DNA of 64,000 nt from CAWKDC01 sp964383495 (GCA_964383495.1 CAYLHG010000001.1:167101-231100), one strand, 5' to 3'. Shown: positions 1-9,014, counted from the stretch's first letter. Notes: generated by a model not told the origin, from the letters alone. A program made the numbers and translations.

Positions 1-404
1 GCCCCTTGAGGGCTTAATTGACGTTTTAAATAAACAAACTCTTTTTCTTGTGTTGCTGACAAGCGCGCATTTAAATCTTCCAATGATATGCCTAATACAG
101 CAGCTAATTGCCTGCGCTGTGTTTCTGTAGCTTCTTGGAACGCATGCGGATTTCCCCAAATAGAATCCACCGGCGTGCTGACTGCAAGCGGTTCACCGGA
201 ACGATCGGTGATGATACCGCGCAATGCATTTAATGTGACTGTGCGCACACTGCGCATGTCGCCTTGGTCTTGCAGAAATTCTTTTTTTATCAGTTGCAAA
301 TACATCATGCGCGACAATATACCGCAGCTCAGCACGATCAATACAATCATGACAAAAAAAAGACGCCAACGGCGAAAGCCCGGCGTGCTTATTGTTCCAC
401 CCAC
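1..404 (-). CDS. ftsI: FtsI (penicillin-binding protein 3), N-terminal part, cut by window edge
   Basis: Septal peptidoglycan transpeptidase of the divisome; only about the first 134 residues are present. Reading in from 404 there is a short cytoplasmic start rich in Arg, one hydrophobic helix (FFVMIVLIVLSCGI region), then LRGIITDRSGEPLAVSTPV, the typical opening of the class B PBP dimerisation domain. I chose GTG at 404-402, preceded by GAGG at about 5 nt; it overlaps the end of ftsL by 16 nt. An ATG at 350 would remove the cytoplasmic tail and is less likely. It follows mraZ, rsmH and ftsL in the usual dcw order. The catalytic domain lies outside the window. Confidence 0.9.
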   Translation of the reverse strand, partial: MGGTISTPGFRRWRLFFVMIVLIVLSCGILSRMMYLQLIKKEFLQDQGDMRSVRTVTLNALRGIITDRSGEPLAVSTPVDSIWGNPHAFQEATETQRRQLAAVLGISLEDLNARLSATQEKEFVYLKRQLSPQG

Positions 405-700
405 ACAACCTCACTTGCTTCAGGCGGACGCATATGGAGCACGTGTTGTGCGATATGGTCAACACGCCCTTCTGCACTTAAGGTGCTGCGCTCTAATAAT
501 AATTGCGTCCATTCGATATTCATTTCATCCCGCAATGCTTGTAACTGATGCCATTCATTAAACATTTCACGGGTGGAATGCCGAACATAAACCACCCCTA
601 AGCTGCTTAACACCATGCTGAGTAACAACATGCCGAGCACTGTTTTCAGCTGCCAACTGTATTGTACTGCTTGTTTATCACTTGCTGCTTTTCTTAACAT
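389..700 (-). CDS. ftsL: Cell division protein FtsL
   Basis: Small bitopic divisome protein that pairs with FtsB and FtsQ and helps activate FtsWI. The 103 residues show a short cytoplasmic N-terminus, one transmembrane helix at about residues 20-42, and a periplasmic heptad-rich segment (about 45-80), the expected FtsL layout and length. Sequence identity in this family is low, so the call rests mostly on size, topology and its place between rsmH and ftsI. It overlaps rsmH by 7 nt and ftsI by 16 nt, suggesting translational coupling. Confidence 0.9.
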   Translation of the reverse strand: MLRKAASDKQAVQYSWQLKTVLGMLLLSMVLSSLGVVYVRHSTREMFNEWHQLQALRDEMNIEWTQLLLERSTLSAEGRVDHIAQHVLHMRPPEASEVVWVEQ

Positions 701-1629
701 TTTTCCACTACCCGCAAAATCGCACTACGCGAACGCGCGTTGCGTGCTACTTCTGCTTCTGTTGCCTTCATTTTTCCCAGTAATTTGATGATACCCTTGG
801 GCCTATCTCCCCGATAAGGGATAATGCCTTTAGGTTCTTCCCCCATTGATGCCGCTTTCAACGTTTGTTTTACCAAACGATCTTCCAAAGAATGAAAGCT
901 CAGCACTACTAAACGGCCGCCTGATTTTAGCGCATTTATTGCATCTTTGAGTGCTAGGGTTAGGTCCTCTAATTCTTCATTCACTACCATACGAATCGCT
1001 TGAAATGTTCGTGTTGCAAAATGTTTATTTTTTTCTTTGAATGGAATGGCTTTATCGATCACATCCACTAATTGCTGCGTGGTTTCAATCGCCATTGTTG
1101 ATCTTACATCAACAATTTTACGTGCAATTTTTTTGGAAAATCTTTCTTCGCCATATACTTTGAATGCATATGCCATTTCTTCTTCACTGGTTGTGGCAAC
1201 CCATTGCGCAGCTGTGATACCACGCGTGGTATCCATACGCATATCCAATGGGCCATTTTTCATAAAACTAAAACCCCGGCTTGCATCATCTAACTGAGGG
1301 GAAGAAACGCCTAAATCAAATAAAATACCATCGACTAAACCAAACCCTAGCTCATCCAACGCTTTTTGAATATATTTAAATGAACCGTGGTAAATGTCGA
1401 TGGGTAAGCCGCTTTCTTTTAATGTTTGTGCGCTAGCAATGGCTTGTGGATCTTTATCCATCACTAACAAGCGGCCCGTAGAAAGTAAGCTAGCAATGGC
1501 GCGCGAATGCCCACCGCGGCCGAACGTCGCGTCGACATAGTCACCTTCAGGTGTAATGCGCAAAGCCTCGATGGCCTCCACCGGCATCACACTGGTGTGC
1601 ATCATTGTTACAGTTTCAACCCCTTCCAT
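694..1629 (-). CDS. rsmH: 16S rRNA (cytosine(1402)-N4)-methyltransferase RsmH
   Basis: SAM-dependent methyltransferase that N4-methylates C1402 in the ribosomal P site. The SAM-binding motif DATFGRGGHS is near residues 33-42, and the catalytic-side motif VLSFHSLEDR and C-terminal RSRSAILRV are typical. The 311-residue reading starts at an ATG with a GGGGAAG element. Family alignments favour MMHTSV at 1605 as the true start, because E. coli RsmH also opens just before a His-Thr-x-Val motif. It overlaps the mraZ stop either way or abuts it. Second gene of the dcw operon. Confidence 0.96.
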   Translation of the reverse strand: MEGVETVTMMHTSVMPVEAIEALRITPEGDYVDATFGRGGHSRAIASLLSTGRLLVMDKDPQAIASAQTLKESGLPIDIYHGSFKYIQKALDELGFGLVDGILFDLGVSSPQLDDASRGFSFMKNGPLDMRMDTTRGITAAQWVATTSEEEMAYAFKVYGEERFSKKIARKIVDVRSTMAIETTQQLVDVIDKAIPFKEKNKHFATRTFQAIRMVVNEELEDLTLALKDAINALKSGGRLVVLSFHSLEDRLVKQTLKAASMGEEPKGIIPYRGDRPKGIIKLLGKMKATEAEVARNARSRSAILRVVEKC

Positions 1630-2048
1630 ACTTCCCCTTCACCGGTTTTTTCAAGCCGTTTAAAATCTTGCCCCTGCTGTTTCCATGCTGAATCATCCCA
1701 TAATTCAAACTTCTGCCCAAGTCCAACCCATACCACTTCTTTTTGTAAACGCGCATAGTCACATAAAACACGAGGAATAAGCAAGCGCCCCTGCGCATCA
1801 AGCGTCACAGAGGATGCATTTCCCACAAGCCAGCGTTGTAATGCACGTACTTCCTTGTCAACATTGGGCAAATCGAGGATAGCCTTTTCTATCCCTTCCC
1901 ACACGGCAAGAGGATACCCTAAAAGACAAGGTTCATGAATATCGAAGGTTAAAATCCATTCGCTGCAAGGAACTTCTGCACGCACCTTGGCAGGGACAAG
2001 TAACCGCCCTTTTGCGTCTAGTGTCACTGCATGTGCGCCTCGGAGCAT
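1608..2048 (-). CDS. mraZ: Transcriptional regulator MraZ
   Basis: Founder gene of the dcw cluster. MraZ forms a ring of SpoVT-AbrB-type domains and represses its own operon. The start at 2048 (MLRGAHAVTLDAKGRLLVP) has a strong GGAGGGG ribosome site and matches the family N-terminus. Two copies of the LDAKGRLL/LDAQGRLLIP motif mark the two half-domains. About 146 residues, normal for the family. An in-frame upstream start at 2069 would lie inside the operator repeats and is rejected. Confidence 0.96.
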   Translation of the reverse strand: MLRGAHAVTLDAKGRLLVPAKVRAEVPCSEWILTFDIHEPCLLGYPLAVWEGIEKAILDLPNVDKEVRALQRWLVGNASSVTLDAQGRLLIPRVLCDYARLQKEVVWVGLGQKFELWDDSAWKQQGQDFKRLEKTGEGEVWKGLKL

Positions 2049-2050
2049 AA

Positions 2051-2080
2051 CCCCTCCACTTTTTACCACTTTTTACCACT
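2051..2080 (-). promoter_or_regulatory. MraZ operator: three 10-bp repeats before mraZ
   Basis: On the minus strand the sequence AGTGGTAAAA occurs twice and is followed by AGTGGAGGGG, so TGG recurs exactly every 10 bp just upstream of the mraZ start. MraZ is known to bind direct TGGGN repeats with 10-bp periodicity at its own promoter. The boxes here read TGGTA/TGGAG rather than TGGGN, so binding is inferred from position and period. The last repeat doubles as the mraZ ribosome-binding region. Confidence 0.7.
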
Positions 2081-2089
2081 GGCTTTCTA

Positions 2090-2118
2090 AGATTGGTTGG
2101 TAAACTGACGATTGTCAA
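2090..2118 (-). promoter_or_regulatory. Possible mraZ promoter
   Basis: A perfect -35 hexamer TTGACA lies on the minus strand at 2118-2113. About 17-18 bp downstream there is only a weak -10 (CAATCT or AATCTT). It sits directly upstream of the MraZ boxes, as expected for the autoregulated dcw promoter. Confidence 0.4.
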
Positions 2119-2192
2119 GAAAGAGATAAGAATATTTAATATTCGCGTTTGGGGCTCCCCGCCAATGAAGCCTTGGATTTTTAAAGGCTGCC

Positions 2193-2217
2193 TATAGAAA
2201 TACCTTGTATTTCTATA
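2193..2217. promoter_or_regulatory. Perfect 10-bp inverted repeat before the transporter operon
   Basis: TATAGAAATA and TATTTCTATA form a perfect 10-bp inverted repeat around the 5-nt loop CCTTG, 49 bp upstream of the symporter start. It lacks a following T-run in the plus direction, so it is more likely an operator or a 5' leader hairpin than a terminator. The binding protein is unknown. Confidence 0.45.
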
Positions 2218-2265
2218 AGATACCTTTCATAATTACCCCTTATCTTGAGAAGGAACTAGAAGCTT

Positions 2266-3654
2266 ATGCTCCCTCTTATTTCCATGGACAGCATGATAGT
2301 CATCTTATACATGCTTGCCTTGTTCATCATGGCTATTCTTTCTGCTCGCAAAATTCATTCTCTGGAAGATTACGCCATCGCGGGTCGGAACTACCCAGCC
2401 TGGGTGATTTACGCCACATTATGCGCAACACTTGTTGGCGGCGGGTTTACCATGGGGAATGCAGAAAAAATCCACGCCCATGGTATTGTGTTCCTTTTGG
2501 CTGTTTCAGTGATTTCTATTCGCGAAATTTTAATTGCTTATTACATTGCACCTCACATGGGCCGTTTTAATCAGGCTATTTCTGTTGGCGATATTATGAA
2601 ACAGGGATATGGGATGCCTGCCAAAATTATCTCCGGATTTTTTGCAGGCATTTTATGCGCAGGCATGATTGGCATTCAATTACGCGCCATGGGATATATT
2701 TTTGAAGTATTTTTTGGGTTGAATCAAACCATCGGCATTTTCATAGGATGTGGGATGGTTATTTTTTATGTCACATTAGGTGGATTTAAAGCCGTCGTTT
2801 GGACCGACGTTTTACAATTCGCGATTCTGATCATTGCATTGCCCATCGCCGCTGCCTTAGCTGTTCATGCTGCAGGCGGGCCCACAGCCATGTTCACATC
2901 CCTTCCACCAGATCGCTTAAATTTATTTGTTCATTATTCTCCACTCGCATTCTTATCGATCATTGCTTATTTTTTAATAGGCGAAGCACTTACTCCACCT
3001 TATTTACAACGATTATTAGTAGGAAATGCAAAAGCAGTTTCTCGCGCAGCCTTATGGACAGGCTTAACCGCATTGCCACTCGGCATGGTAGTGGCGGCCA
3101 TGGCGTTCGCCGCGCTATCACTTCACCCCAATGGCGCAGCACATGAAGTGATCCCTTTTATTATTTCCACTGTATTACCTGTTGGCGTGTCAGGTTTTGT
3201 GATTGCAGCTATGTTGGCCGTGATCATGTCATCAGCAGATTCTTTTTTAAATGCAGCAGCAGTTAATTTAGTACATGATGTTACTAAGCCACTGGTTAAG
3301 ACACTTAATAATCGACAAGAACAGTGGCTCACTCAAAGTTTCACTGTGTTGATTGGGATGCTATCCATTGTGTTTGCTATTTCTTACGAAAATTTAGTGG
3401 ATGGTATTTTAATTGTATATGGATTATGGGCGCCTATCGTATTAGTTCCTCTTGTAGCAGCTATTCGAGGATTTGAAGGCAATTTCAAGATTTTCATAGC
3501 ATCAGGAGCAAGCGGTATGCTAAGCTCTCTGTGGTGGGATTACAGCATTGGCACGGGAAGTAATATTAGCGGCATGTTCATAGGAACTTTCGTGTCTTTG
3601 ATTGTATTTCTCTTAAGGAGTAAGAGATGGTCAAGGGCATTTTCTTTGCGCTAA
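2266..3654 (+). CDS. Sodium:solute symporter (SSS/SLC5 family)
   Basis: Polytopic inner-membrane protein of 462 residues, predicted to import an organic solute with Na+. It has about 12-13 hydrophobic segments, the early YAIAGRNYPAWVI stretch typical of SSS proteins, and a GGFKAVVWTDVLQF motif at about residues 172-185 that closely matches the family signature. The substrate cannot be told from sequence (proline, pantothenate or other small solutes are possible). Start is ATG 2266 with GAAGGA upstream; ATG 2284 is an alternative. It overlaps the next transporter gene by 28 nt, so the two probably form an operon. Confidence 0.9.
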   Translation: MLPLISMDSMIVILYMLALFIMAILSARKIHSLEDYAIAGRNYPAWVIYATLCATLVGGGFTMGNAEKIHAHGIVFLLAVSVISIREILIAYYIAPHMGRFNQAISVGDIMKQGYGMPAKIISGFFAGILCAGMIGIQLRAMGYIFEVFFGLNQTIGIFIGCGMVIFYVTLGGFKAVVWTDVLQFAILIIALPIAAALAVHAAGGPTAMFTSLPPDRLNLFVHYSPLAFLSIIAYFLIGEALTPPYLQRLLVGNAKAVSRAALWTGLTALPLGMVVAAMAFAALSLHPNGAAHEVIPFIISTVLPVGVSGFVIAAMLAVIMSSADSFLNAAAVNLVHDVTKPLVKTLNNRQEQWLTQSFTVLIGMLSIVFAISYENLVDGILIVYGLWAPIVLVPLVAAIRGFEGNFKIFIASGASGMLSSLWWDYSIGTGSNISGMFIGTFVSLIVFLLRSKRWSRAFSLR

Positions 3655-4577
3655 GCGCTTGCTTTGTGTGGGGGTTGATTTTCGTCATTCCTCAATTCAT
3701 GTCAGAATTTTCTTCTATTGAAGTAGTGCTTGGGCGTTATTTCTTTTATGGCATTATTTCTGCTACACTTTTCTTAAAAGCATGCACTGCAAAAAAATGT
3801 AAATACCCCCGAGCCATTTGGGGAAAGGCGCTGTCTTTTTCTCTGGTTTGTACCATTGGGTATTATACTTGCCTTGTATTAGCGTTACGATACACGTTAC
3901 CTGCCGTATGCGCATTGATTATAGGTGTAAGCCCAATTGCTATTGCTTTTTATGGGAATTTCCAACAAAAAGAAGTGGCATTTAAGCACTTGATGTTTCC
4001 TTCGTTCTTAATTCTGGCGGGTTTATTGATCATCAATATTCCACATTTTGAGGCCAGCAGTTCACCAAGGAATTATCTATTAGGGATACTCTTTAGCATA
4101 TTGGCTCTCCTCGCTTGGAGTTGGTTTGTAGTAGCCAATGCCCGGTTTTTAAGACATTATCCTCATGTACACTCCAGTGATTGGTCTACAGTAATGGGAG
4201 TAACGACGTTATTTTGGACAATACTACTCGCTATTATTTTTGTCTTTTTTGATAGTTCATTTCAAATAGAAAAATACTTAGTATGGGATAGCGCCTTAAA
4301 ACATTTTCTAATAGGCAGCATGATATTAGGATTATTTTGCTCTTGGATAGGCGCCTATTTATGGAATAAGGCAAGTATTTATTTACCGGTTTCATTGGCG
4401 GGGCAATTAACTATTTTTGAAACTATTTTTGGCGTTTTATTTGTTTATATTATTGACCAAACTTCACCTTCCTTGATAGATATCATAGGTATTATTATTT
4501 TGCTCTCTGCAGTTGCGCACGGAACACAAAGTTTTGTGAAGAAAAAAGCTTATACGAAACAAATTGCGCCGCATTGA
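3627..4577 (+). CDS. DMT-superfamily transporter (EamA family)
   Basis: Inner-membrane protein of 316 residues with about ten hydrophobic helices in two repeated halves, the EamA/drug-metabolite transporter fold. The N-terminus GIFFALSACFVWGLIFV and the mid-protein repeat are typical. Substrate unknown; relatives export amino acids or metabolites, and in intracellular bacteria some import nucleotides or SAM. It starts inside the 3' end of the SSS gene with GGAG at proper spacing, so expression is likely coupled. Confidence 0.88.
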   Translation: MVKGIFFALSACFVWGLIFVIPQFMSEFSSIEVVLGRYFFYGIISATLFLKACTAKKCKYPRAIWGKALSFSLVCTIGYYTCLVLALRYTLPAVCALIIGVSPIAIAFYGNFQQKEVAFKHLMFPSFLILAGLLIINIPHFEASSSPRNYLLGILFSILALLAWSWFVVANARFLRHYPHVHSSDWSTVMGVTTLFWTILLAIIFVFFDSSFQIEKYLVWDSALKHFLIGSMILGLFCSWIGAYLWNKASIYLPVSLAGQLTIFETIFGVLFVYIIDQTSPSLIDIIGIIILLSAVAHGTQSFVKKKAYTKQIAPH

Positions 4578-4621
4578 TTCATGGGAAGAGCATGTGCAGA
4601 AAGTTGAGATCCAGTAGATTC

Positions 4622-6790
4622 TTAATGATTAAACCGAAACTCAAAACATTGATGAATCTTCTGATCTCGCTGAAAATCCTTGTCAATGGTTTCCTGGGTA
4701 ATATCCCGAATTAGAATATCCGGGAAAGCATCATGATTCAGTTTAAATTTTCTAAAATTGGTAGAAAAATAAAGGACTCCGTCTTTCTCAAGATGCTTTA
4801 AAGTTTTTTTGATTAATACAACATGATCGCGTTGAATATCAAAATCAGATGCCATTTTTTTGGAACGAGAAAACGTAGGAGGATCTAAAAAAATAAGATC
4901 AAATTTTTCTTTACTTTCATCTAAAAACGTAAAGCAATCTGCTTGAACCACTTCATGTAACGCTAAACTTAATCCATTTAAAGATAAATTTCTTTTTGCC
5001 CAATCCGTATAAGTGCCCGACATGTCTACACTCACAGAACTTCGTGCGCCTCCTAATGCTGCATGTATGGTAGCGCTAGCAGTGTAACAATACAAATTTA
5101 AAAACTTCTTACCTTTTGCTATTTTCCCTAACTTCAACCTCATGAGACGATGATCTAAAAACAACCCCGTATCCAAATAATCATGCAAATTCACTAAAAG
5201 CTTTCCGTTGCCTTCTTTCACAACAATACATTCTTCTTTATCATTTAATCGCTGATACTGTGAAAAATCTTTTTGCTGAACACGTTGTTTAAGAATCACA
5301 TGCTGAGCAGGAATATTCATCACAACAGGGATAGCTTGACAAATATATGTTAATCGAGACGCAGATTTTTCTGCATCCACTGTTTTGGGAGGTGCGTATT
5401 CTTGCACGTGCGCATAACCGCCTTCATAATAGTCAATAGCAACTGCATATTCTGGCATATCTGCATCGTATGCTCGGTAACAAGTAACATCATGTTTCTT
5501 AGCCCATGAAGATAACGCTTTTATATTTTTACGAAGGCGATTAGCAAACATCTCTGCTTCTTTTGGCAATTCAGCCGGTTGTTCTTCATTTAATACCGCA
5601 GCTTCTTGGCGTTCTTTCACCATCCATTCAGGCGTGATAGACATCATCAACAATTTACACGGAATAGTGCCGTTCAAAAAAGTATATTGCTTTTTAGCAC
5701 GAATTCCCATGCATTTTCCCAATGCAACATTTCCCGTGAGCAAAGCCATTTCCCAATCTTGAAACGCTTCTCTCAAGCGCTTGCCAAAATGCTGATACAA
5801 GGGTTTCAACATGGCTTCATCGCCTAACCTTTCGCCATAGGGTGCATTGGTGATCAAAAACCCGGGCACATTACCATGGTGTGTTGGCGGTGTGAGCACT
5901 GATAATTCCCTCACAATCACTTCAATAAAACCACTCAATCCAGCACGTTCGATATTTTCTCTTGCTTGTGAAACAGCACGTGGGCTGCCATCATACCCTC
6001 TAAAATCAGGTAATTTCTTAGCATTACCTTTTTGACGCCGTTCTAATGCTTCTTCTTTCAATGCATTCCACACAGAAGTTTGATGTTGTAACCAATGTGT
6101 AAATCCAAATTTCTGGCGCAATAACCCTGGTGCGCAATCTGTCGCCATCAATGCTGCTTCAATTAATAACGTTCCTGTCCCACACATCGGATCTACCACA
6201 TAAGGCAAGGTATCCATTTTTTCTAAAAAACCGGCACGAATTAATAAAGCTGCTGCTAAATTTTCTTTTAAAGGTGCATCGCCACTGCTTAAACGATAAC
6301 CTCTCTTGTGCAAACTTTCTCCGGATAAATCCAAACTTATATTTAATTTATCACCATATAAGTGCGCATGAATACGAATATCTGGATTAATTGTCTCCAC
6401 CGTAGGACGACGTCCTAAATTATCACGAAACTGATCCACAATCGCATCTTTTACCAATTGCGCACCATATTGCGATTGACGAATAAGCGTTGACTGCCCG
6501 GAAAAATCAATTCTGAACGTGCGCTCAGGTGAGAAATGTGAAGCCCAGTCGATACTCGCTACACCACGATGCACAGAGGCAATATCACTCACCTCAATGG
6601 TTGCAAGAGGCAATAACACACGGTTTGCCAAGCGAGACCATAAACATACTCGGTATGCTGTTGCTAAATCAGCTTGAAAATAAACGCCTGTCACCGTCTC
6701 TTTTACTTTAGCTGCTCCGAGCGATTGTAATTCCGCCAATAGCAACCCTTCCACGTGTTTGGGACAATTTGCAAAAAAAGTGTACAACAT
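4622..6790 (-). CDS. rlmL: Bifunctional 23S rRNA methyltransferase RlmKL
   Basis: Fusion enzyme that makes m2G2445 (N-terminal RlmL half) and m7G2069 (C-terminal RlmK half) in 23S rRNA. At 722 residues it is close to the E. coli protein. Visible in order: N-terminal ferredoxin-like/THUMP domain, first methyltransferase with VDPMCGTGTLLIEAAL and the TNAPYGERL catalytic motif (N-x-P-Y type), then a second Rossmann domain with FLNLYCYTASATIHAALGGA and LIFLDPPTFSRS. Its ATG shares one base with the stop codon of the preceding darP (TAATG), implying coupled translation. Confidence 0.96.
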   Translation of the reverse strand: MLYTFFANCPKHVEGLLLAELQSLGAAKVKETVTGVYFQADLATAYRVCLWSRLANRVLLPLATIEVSDIASVHRGVASIDWASHFSPERTFRIDFSGQSTLIRQSQYGAQLVKDAIVDQFRDNLGRRPTVETINPDIRIHAHLYGDKLNISLDLSGESLHKRGYRLSSGDAPLKENLAAALLIRAGFLEKMDTLPYVVDPMCGTGTLLIEAALMATDCAPGLLRQKFGFTHWLQHQTSVWNALKEEALERRQKGNAKKLPDFRGYDGSPRAVSQARENIERAGLSGFIEVIVRELSVLTPPTHHGNVPGFLITNAPYGERLGDEAMLKPLYQHFGKRLREAFQDWEMALLTGNVALGKCMGIRAKKQYTFLNGTIPCKLLMMSITPEWMVKERQEAAVLNEEQPAELPKEAEMFANRLRKNIKALSSWAKKHDVTCYRAYDADMPEYAVAIDYYEGGYAHVQEYAPPKTVDAEKSASRLTYICQAIPVVMNIPAQHVILKQRVQQKDFSQYQRLNDKEECIVVKEGNGKLLVNLHDYLDTGLFLDHRLMRLKLGKIAKGKKFLNLYCYTASATIHAALGGARSSVSVDMSGTYTDWAKRNLSLNGLSLALHEVVQADCFTFLDESKEKFDLIFLDPPTFSRSKKMASDFDIQRDHVVLIKKTLKHLEKDGVLYFSTNFRKFKLNHDAFPDILIRDITQETIDKDFQRDQKIHQCFEFRFNH

Positions 6791-7110
6791 TATTTTCCTT
6801 GTTTTGATAAATACTGACGAATACTATTGATGGTTTCTTCGTCTAAATCACGCATCAATTTGCCAATGTATTGGTCATGACGTCGGCGTGCTTTTTGTTG
6901 AGAAATGCGTTTTGCTTCTTTTAACGCATTCGTTAATGCATCAGGCAAATTTAAAACAGATAATTTTTGTAACGAAAATGTGAGCAACATTTCACCCAAC
7001 GATTGAAGCTCTTCCATCTCTCGCTTACGCTGAGTTTTGCTGGGTTTTTCAGGACGGGAATCTAAATCATCCATTTTATACCTACGATTATCGGTGGGTG
7101 CGCTCATCAT
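6790..7110 (-). CDS. darP: DarP/YjgA-like ribosome biogenesis protein, half length
   Basis: The 106 residues match the N-terminal half of DUF615/DarP, a factor bound to late 50S precursors: SKTQRKREMEELQSLGEML followed by the helix with KRISQQKARRRHDQYIGKLMR. Family members are normally about 160-185 residues; here the protein stops right after the first helical hairpin and the second helical half is missing. The stop overlaps the rlmKL start (TAATG). The short form may be functional or a decayed remnant. Downstream internal starts (MDDLD) are also possible. Confidence 0.8.
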   Translation of the reverse strand: MMSAPTDNRRYKMDDLDSRPEKPSKTQRKREMEELQSLGEMLLTFSLQKLSVLNLPDALTNALKEAKRISQQKARRRHDQYIGKLMRDLDEETINSIRQYLSKQGK

Positions 7111-7164
7111 ACCTTTTTAAAATAATCAAGTCAACTACCATATGATATTTTCTGCTTGATTTTG

Positions 7165-7180
7165 TCTCAAAAATTTGAGA
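7165..7180. repeat. Short inverted repeat
   Basis: TCTCAAA and TTTGAGA flank AA, giving a 7-bp perfect stem in the darP/carbamoyltransferase divergent gap. Possible operator; nothing else supports a function. Confidence 0.3.
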
Positions 7181-7201
7181 TGGTACGCGTTTGGTACGAT
7201 T

Positions 7202-7263
7202 ATGCGCCCATGGACCCGGAAGAGCGCGCTTACGCGCGACGGGCGCGTGTTATGCGTCCCTAC
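7202..7263. repeat. Degenerate copy of a CCCCTAC-ended palindromic repeat
   Basis: ATGCGCCC at 7202 pairs imperfectly with GGGCGCGTG at 7241, an internal GCGCG/CGCGC stem lies between them, and the unit ends TGCGTCCCTAC. It resembles the palindromes at 12345-12373 and 30795-30847 in composition and ending, and lies just before the carbamoyltransferase ribosome site. Confidence 0.4.
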
Positions 7264-7277
7264 ATTAAGGAAAACTC

Positions 7278-9014
7278 ATGAATATTTTAGGTCTCTCCGG
7301 CGCACTTGGCCACGATGCTTCAGCCGCTATCCTGGTGAATGGGAAGCTTCTTGCCTGCGCGGAAGAAGAGCGCTTTATTCGCGATAAACACGCCAAAAAC
7401 CGAATGGCCCGCGAAGCAACGCTATTTTGCTTAAAGCAAGCAGGCCTGACGCCTCAAGACATCGATATCGTTGCCATCCCGCACGCTCCTTTTGGCTTTG
7501 GATATGAAGGCCGCTGGCATTATGCAAAACGTTATTGGTATGCACCCGACAGAGCACTGGACGTTTTATTTAACGGGAACCGACGCCATAAACGTTATCG
7601 TGCACAAATAGAAGATTTATTAAAAACATTGGGATTTGATCTCAGCCGTACTCGCATCGAAACAGTAGAACATCACTTAGCGCATGCAAGTTCTGCTTAT
7701 CATTTAAGTGGCTTTACCGAAAAAACAGCCATCATTGGTTTTGATGGAAAAGGCGAATACGCAACAACTTTTTTTGGTGTGGGCGAAAATGGTAAGATTA
7801 CCAAAATCAAAGAATTTTTTGATCCTGATTCATTGGGCGGTTTATACGGTGCAATGACGCAGTATCTCGGCTTTGAAATGCTTGATGGCGAATTCAAAGT
7901 CATGGGAATGGCACCTTATGGCAACCCTCATCAATATGATCTTTCTCGACTATTAAAGTCCAGCCCAAGTGATTTTGCTGTGAACACACAATTAGTCAAT
8001 ACAGTGGGCTTGAGACGTTATAAAAAAAATAATGAAGCTTATTATTTCAGCAAAAAATTGGTTGAATGGTTAGGGCCAAAGCGTGAAGGCGATGAAATTG
8101 ATGAGCCTTACATTCATTACGCTGCCAGTATTCAAAGATTATTAGAAGACACGGCATTGAAATTGATTGATCATTACTTAGGGGACGTGATTAAAGAAAC
8201 AGGAAAAATATGTTTTGCCGGTGGTGTGGCATTGAATGTGAAATTAAACCAACGCATCATTGATATGCCTCACGTTAAAACATTGTTTGTTCAACCTGCT
8301 GCGGGTGATGCAGGCACAGCAGTCGGCGCAGCAACTTATGTTGCACAGCAGTATGGGGAAACCATTGAACCGCTTGCTCATGTTTATTTAGGCCCAGAAT
8401 ATTCCCAAGAAGAATGTTTAAGTGCATGTGCTGAATTTTCAGATAAAATTAACATCACACCTTGCGATAATATTGTTGAAACAACAGCCGATATTTTAGC
8501 AGCGGGTAACCCTGTGGCATGGTTTCAAGGACGCATGGAATTTGGACCACGCGCGCTGGGGAATCGCAGTATTTTAGGAGACCCAAGCCACCCTAAGATC
8601 GCAGAAATAATCAATATGCAAATTAAATTTCGCGAACGCTGGCGCCCTTTCTGCCCCAGCATTGCGCCTGAAATAGCAGAAGAGATGTTGCAAACGTCAC
8701 ACCCCTCCCCCTACATGACTTTTGCTTTTAAAGTTTCTGAGGATTGGAAAAAACGTGTACCCGAAGTGGTACATGAAGATGGCACTGCACGCGCGCAAAT
8801 TGTTGACCCGAAAGCCAATCCGCGTTATTATGGACTATTAAAAGCATTAGAAGCCCGAAGAGGCCATCCAGTTCTATTGAATACCTCTTTAAATAGACGG
8901 GGTGAGCCGATGGTATGTAGTCCGCGTGATGCGCTCAACATGTTTCTGGGCTGCGATTTAGAGTATTTGGTATTAGGCGACTTGTTAATAGAGAAAGTGA
9001 GTGCAGCGCCGTAG
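7278..9014 (+). CDS. Carbamoyltransferase (NodU/CmcH/TobZ family)
   Basis: Transfers a carbamoyl group from carbamoyl phosphate through carbamoyl-AMP to an hydroxyl of a sugar or small molecule. The 578 residues contain the N-terminal Kae1-like ATPase fold (GHDASAAIL at 11-19, EHHLAHASSAYHLSGF, metal-ligand histidines), the CFAGGVALNVKLN motif, and the C-terminal domain with FGPRALGNRSILGDP. Full family length. The gene stands alone, with no lipopolysaccharide or antibiotic genes around it, so the acceptor is unknown; surface-glycan decoration is a reasonable guess. ATG at 7278 follows AAGGAAAA. Confidence 0.93.
   Translation: MNILGLSGALGHDASAAILVNGKLLACAEEERFIRDKHAKNRMAREATLFCLKQAGLTPQDIDIVAIPHAPFGFGYEGRWHYAKRYWYAPDRALDVLFNGNRRHKRYRAQIEDLLKTLGFDLSRTRIETVEHHLAHASSAYHLSGFTEKTAIIGFDGKGEYATTFFGVGENGKITKIKEFFDPDSLGGLYGAMTQYLGFEMLDGEFKVMGMAPYGNPHQYDLSRLLKSSPSDFAVNTQLVNTVGLRRYKKNNEAYYFSKKLVEWLGPKREGDEIDEPYIHYAASIQRLLEDTALKLIDHYLGDVIKETGKICFAGGVALNVKLNQRIIDMPHVKTLFVQPAAGDAGTAVGAATYVAQQYGETIEPLAHVYLGPEYSQEECLSACAEFSDKINITPCDNIVETTADILAAGNPVAWFQGRMEFGPRALGNRSILGDPSHPKIAEIINMQIKFRERWRPFCPSIAPEIAEEMLQTSHPSPYMTFAFKVSEDWKKRVPEVVHEDGTARAQIVDPKANPRYYGLLKALEARRGHPVLLNTSLNRRGEPMVCSPRDALNMFLGCDLEYLVLGDLLIEKVSAAP

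Noticed and set aside
88..561. Plus-strand reading frame over ftsL/ftsI
   Set aside because: Antisense to two recognisable division genes and without any protein-like features.
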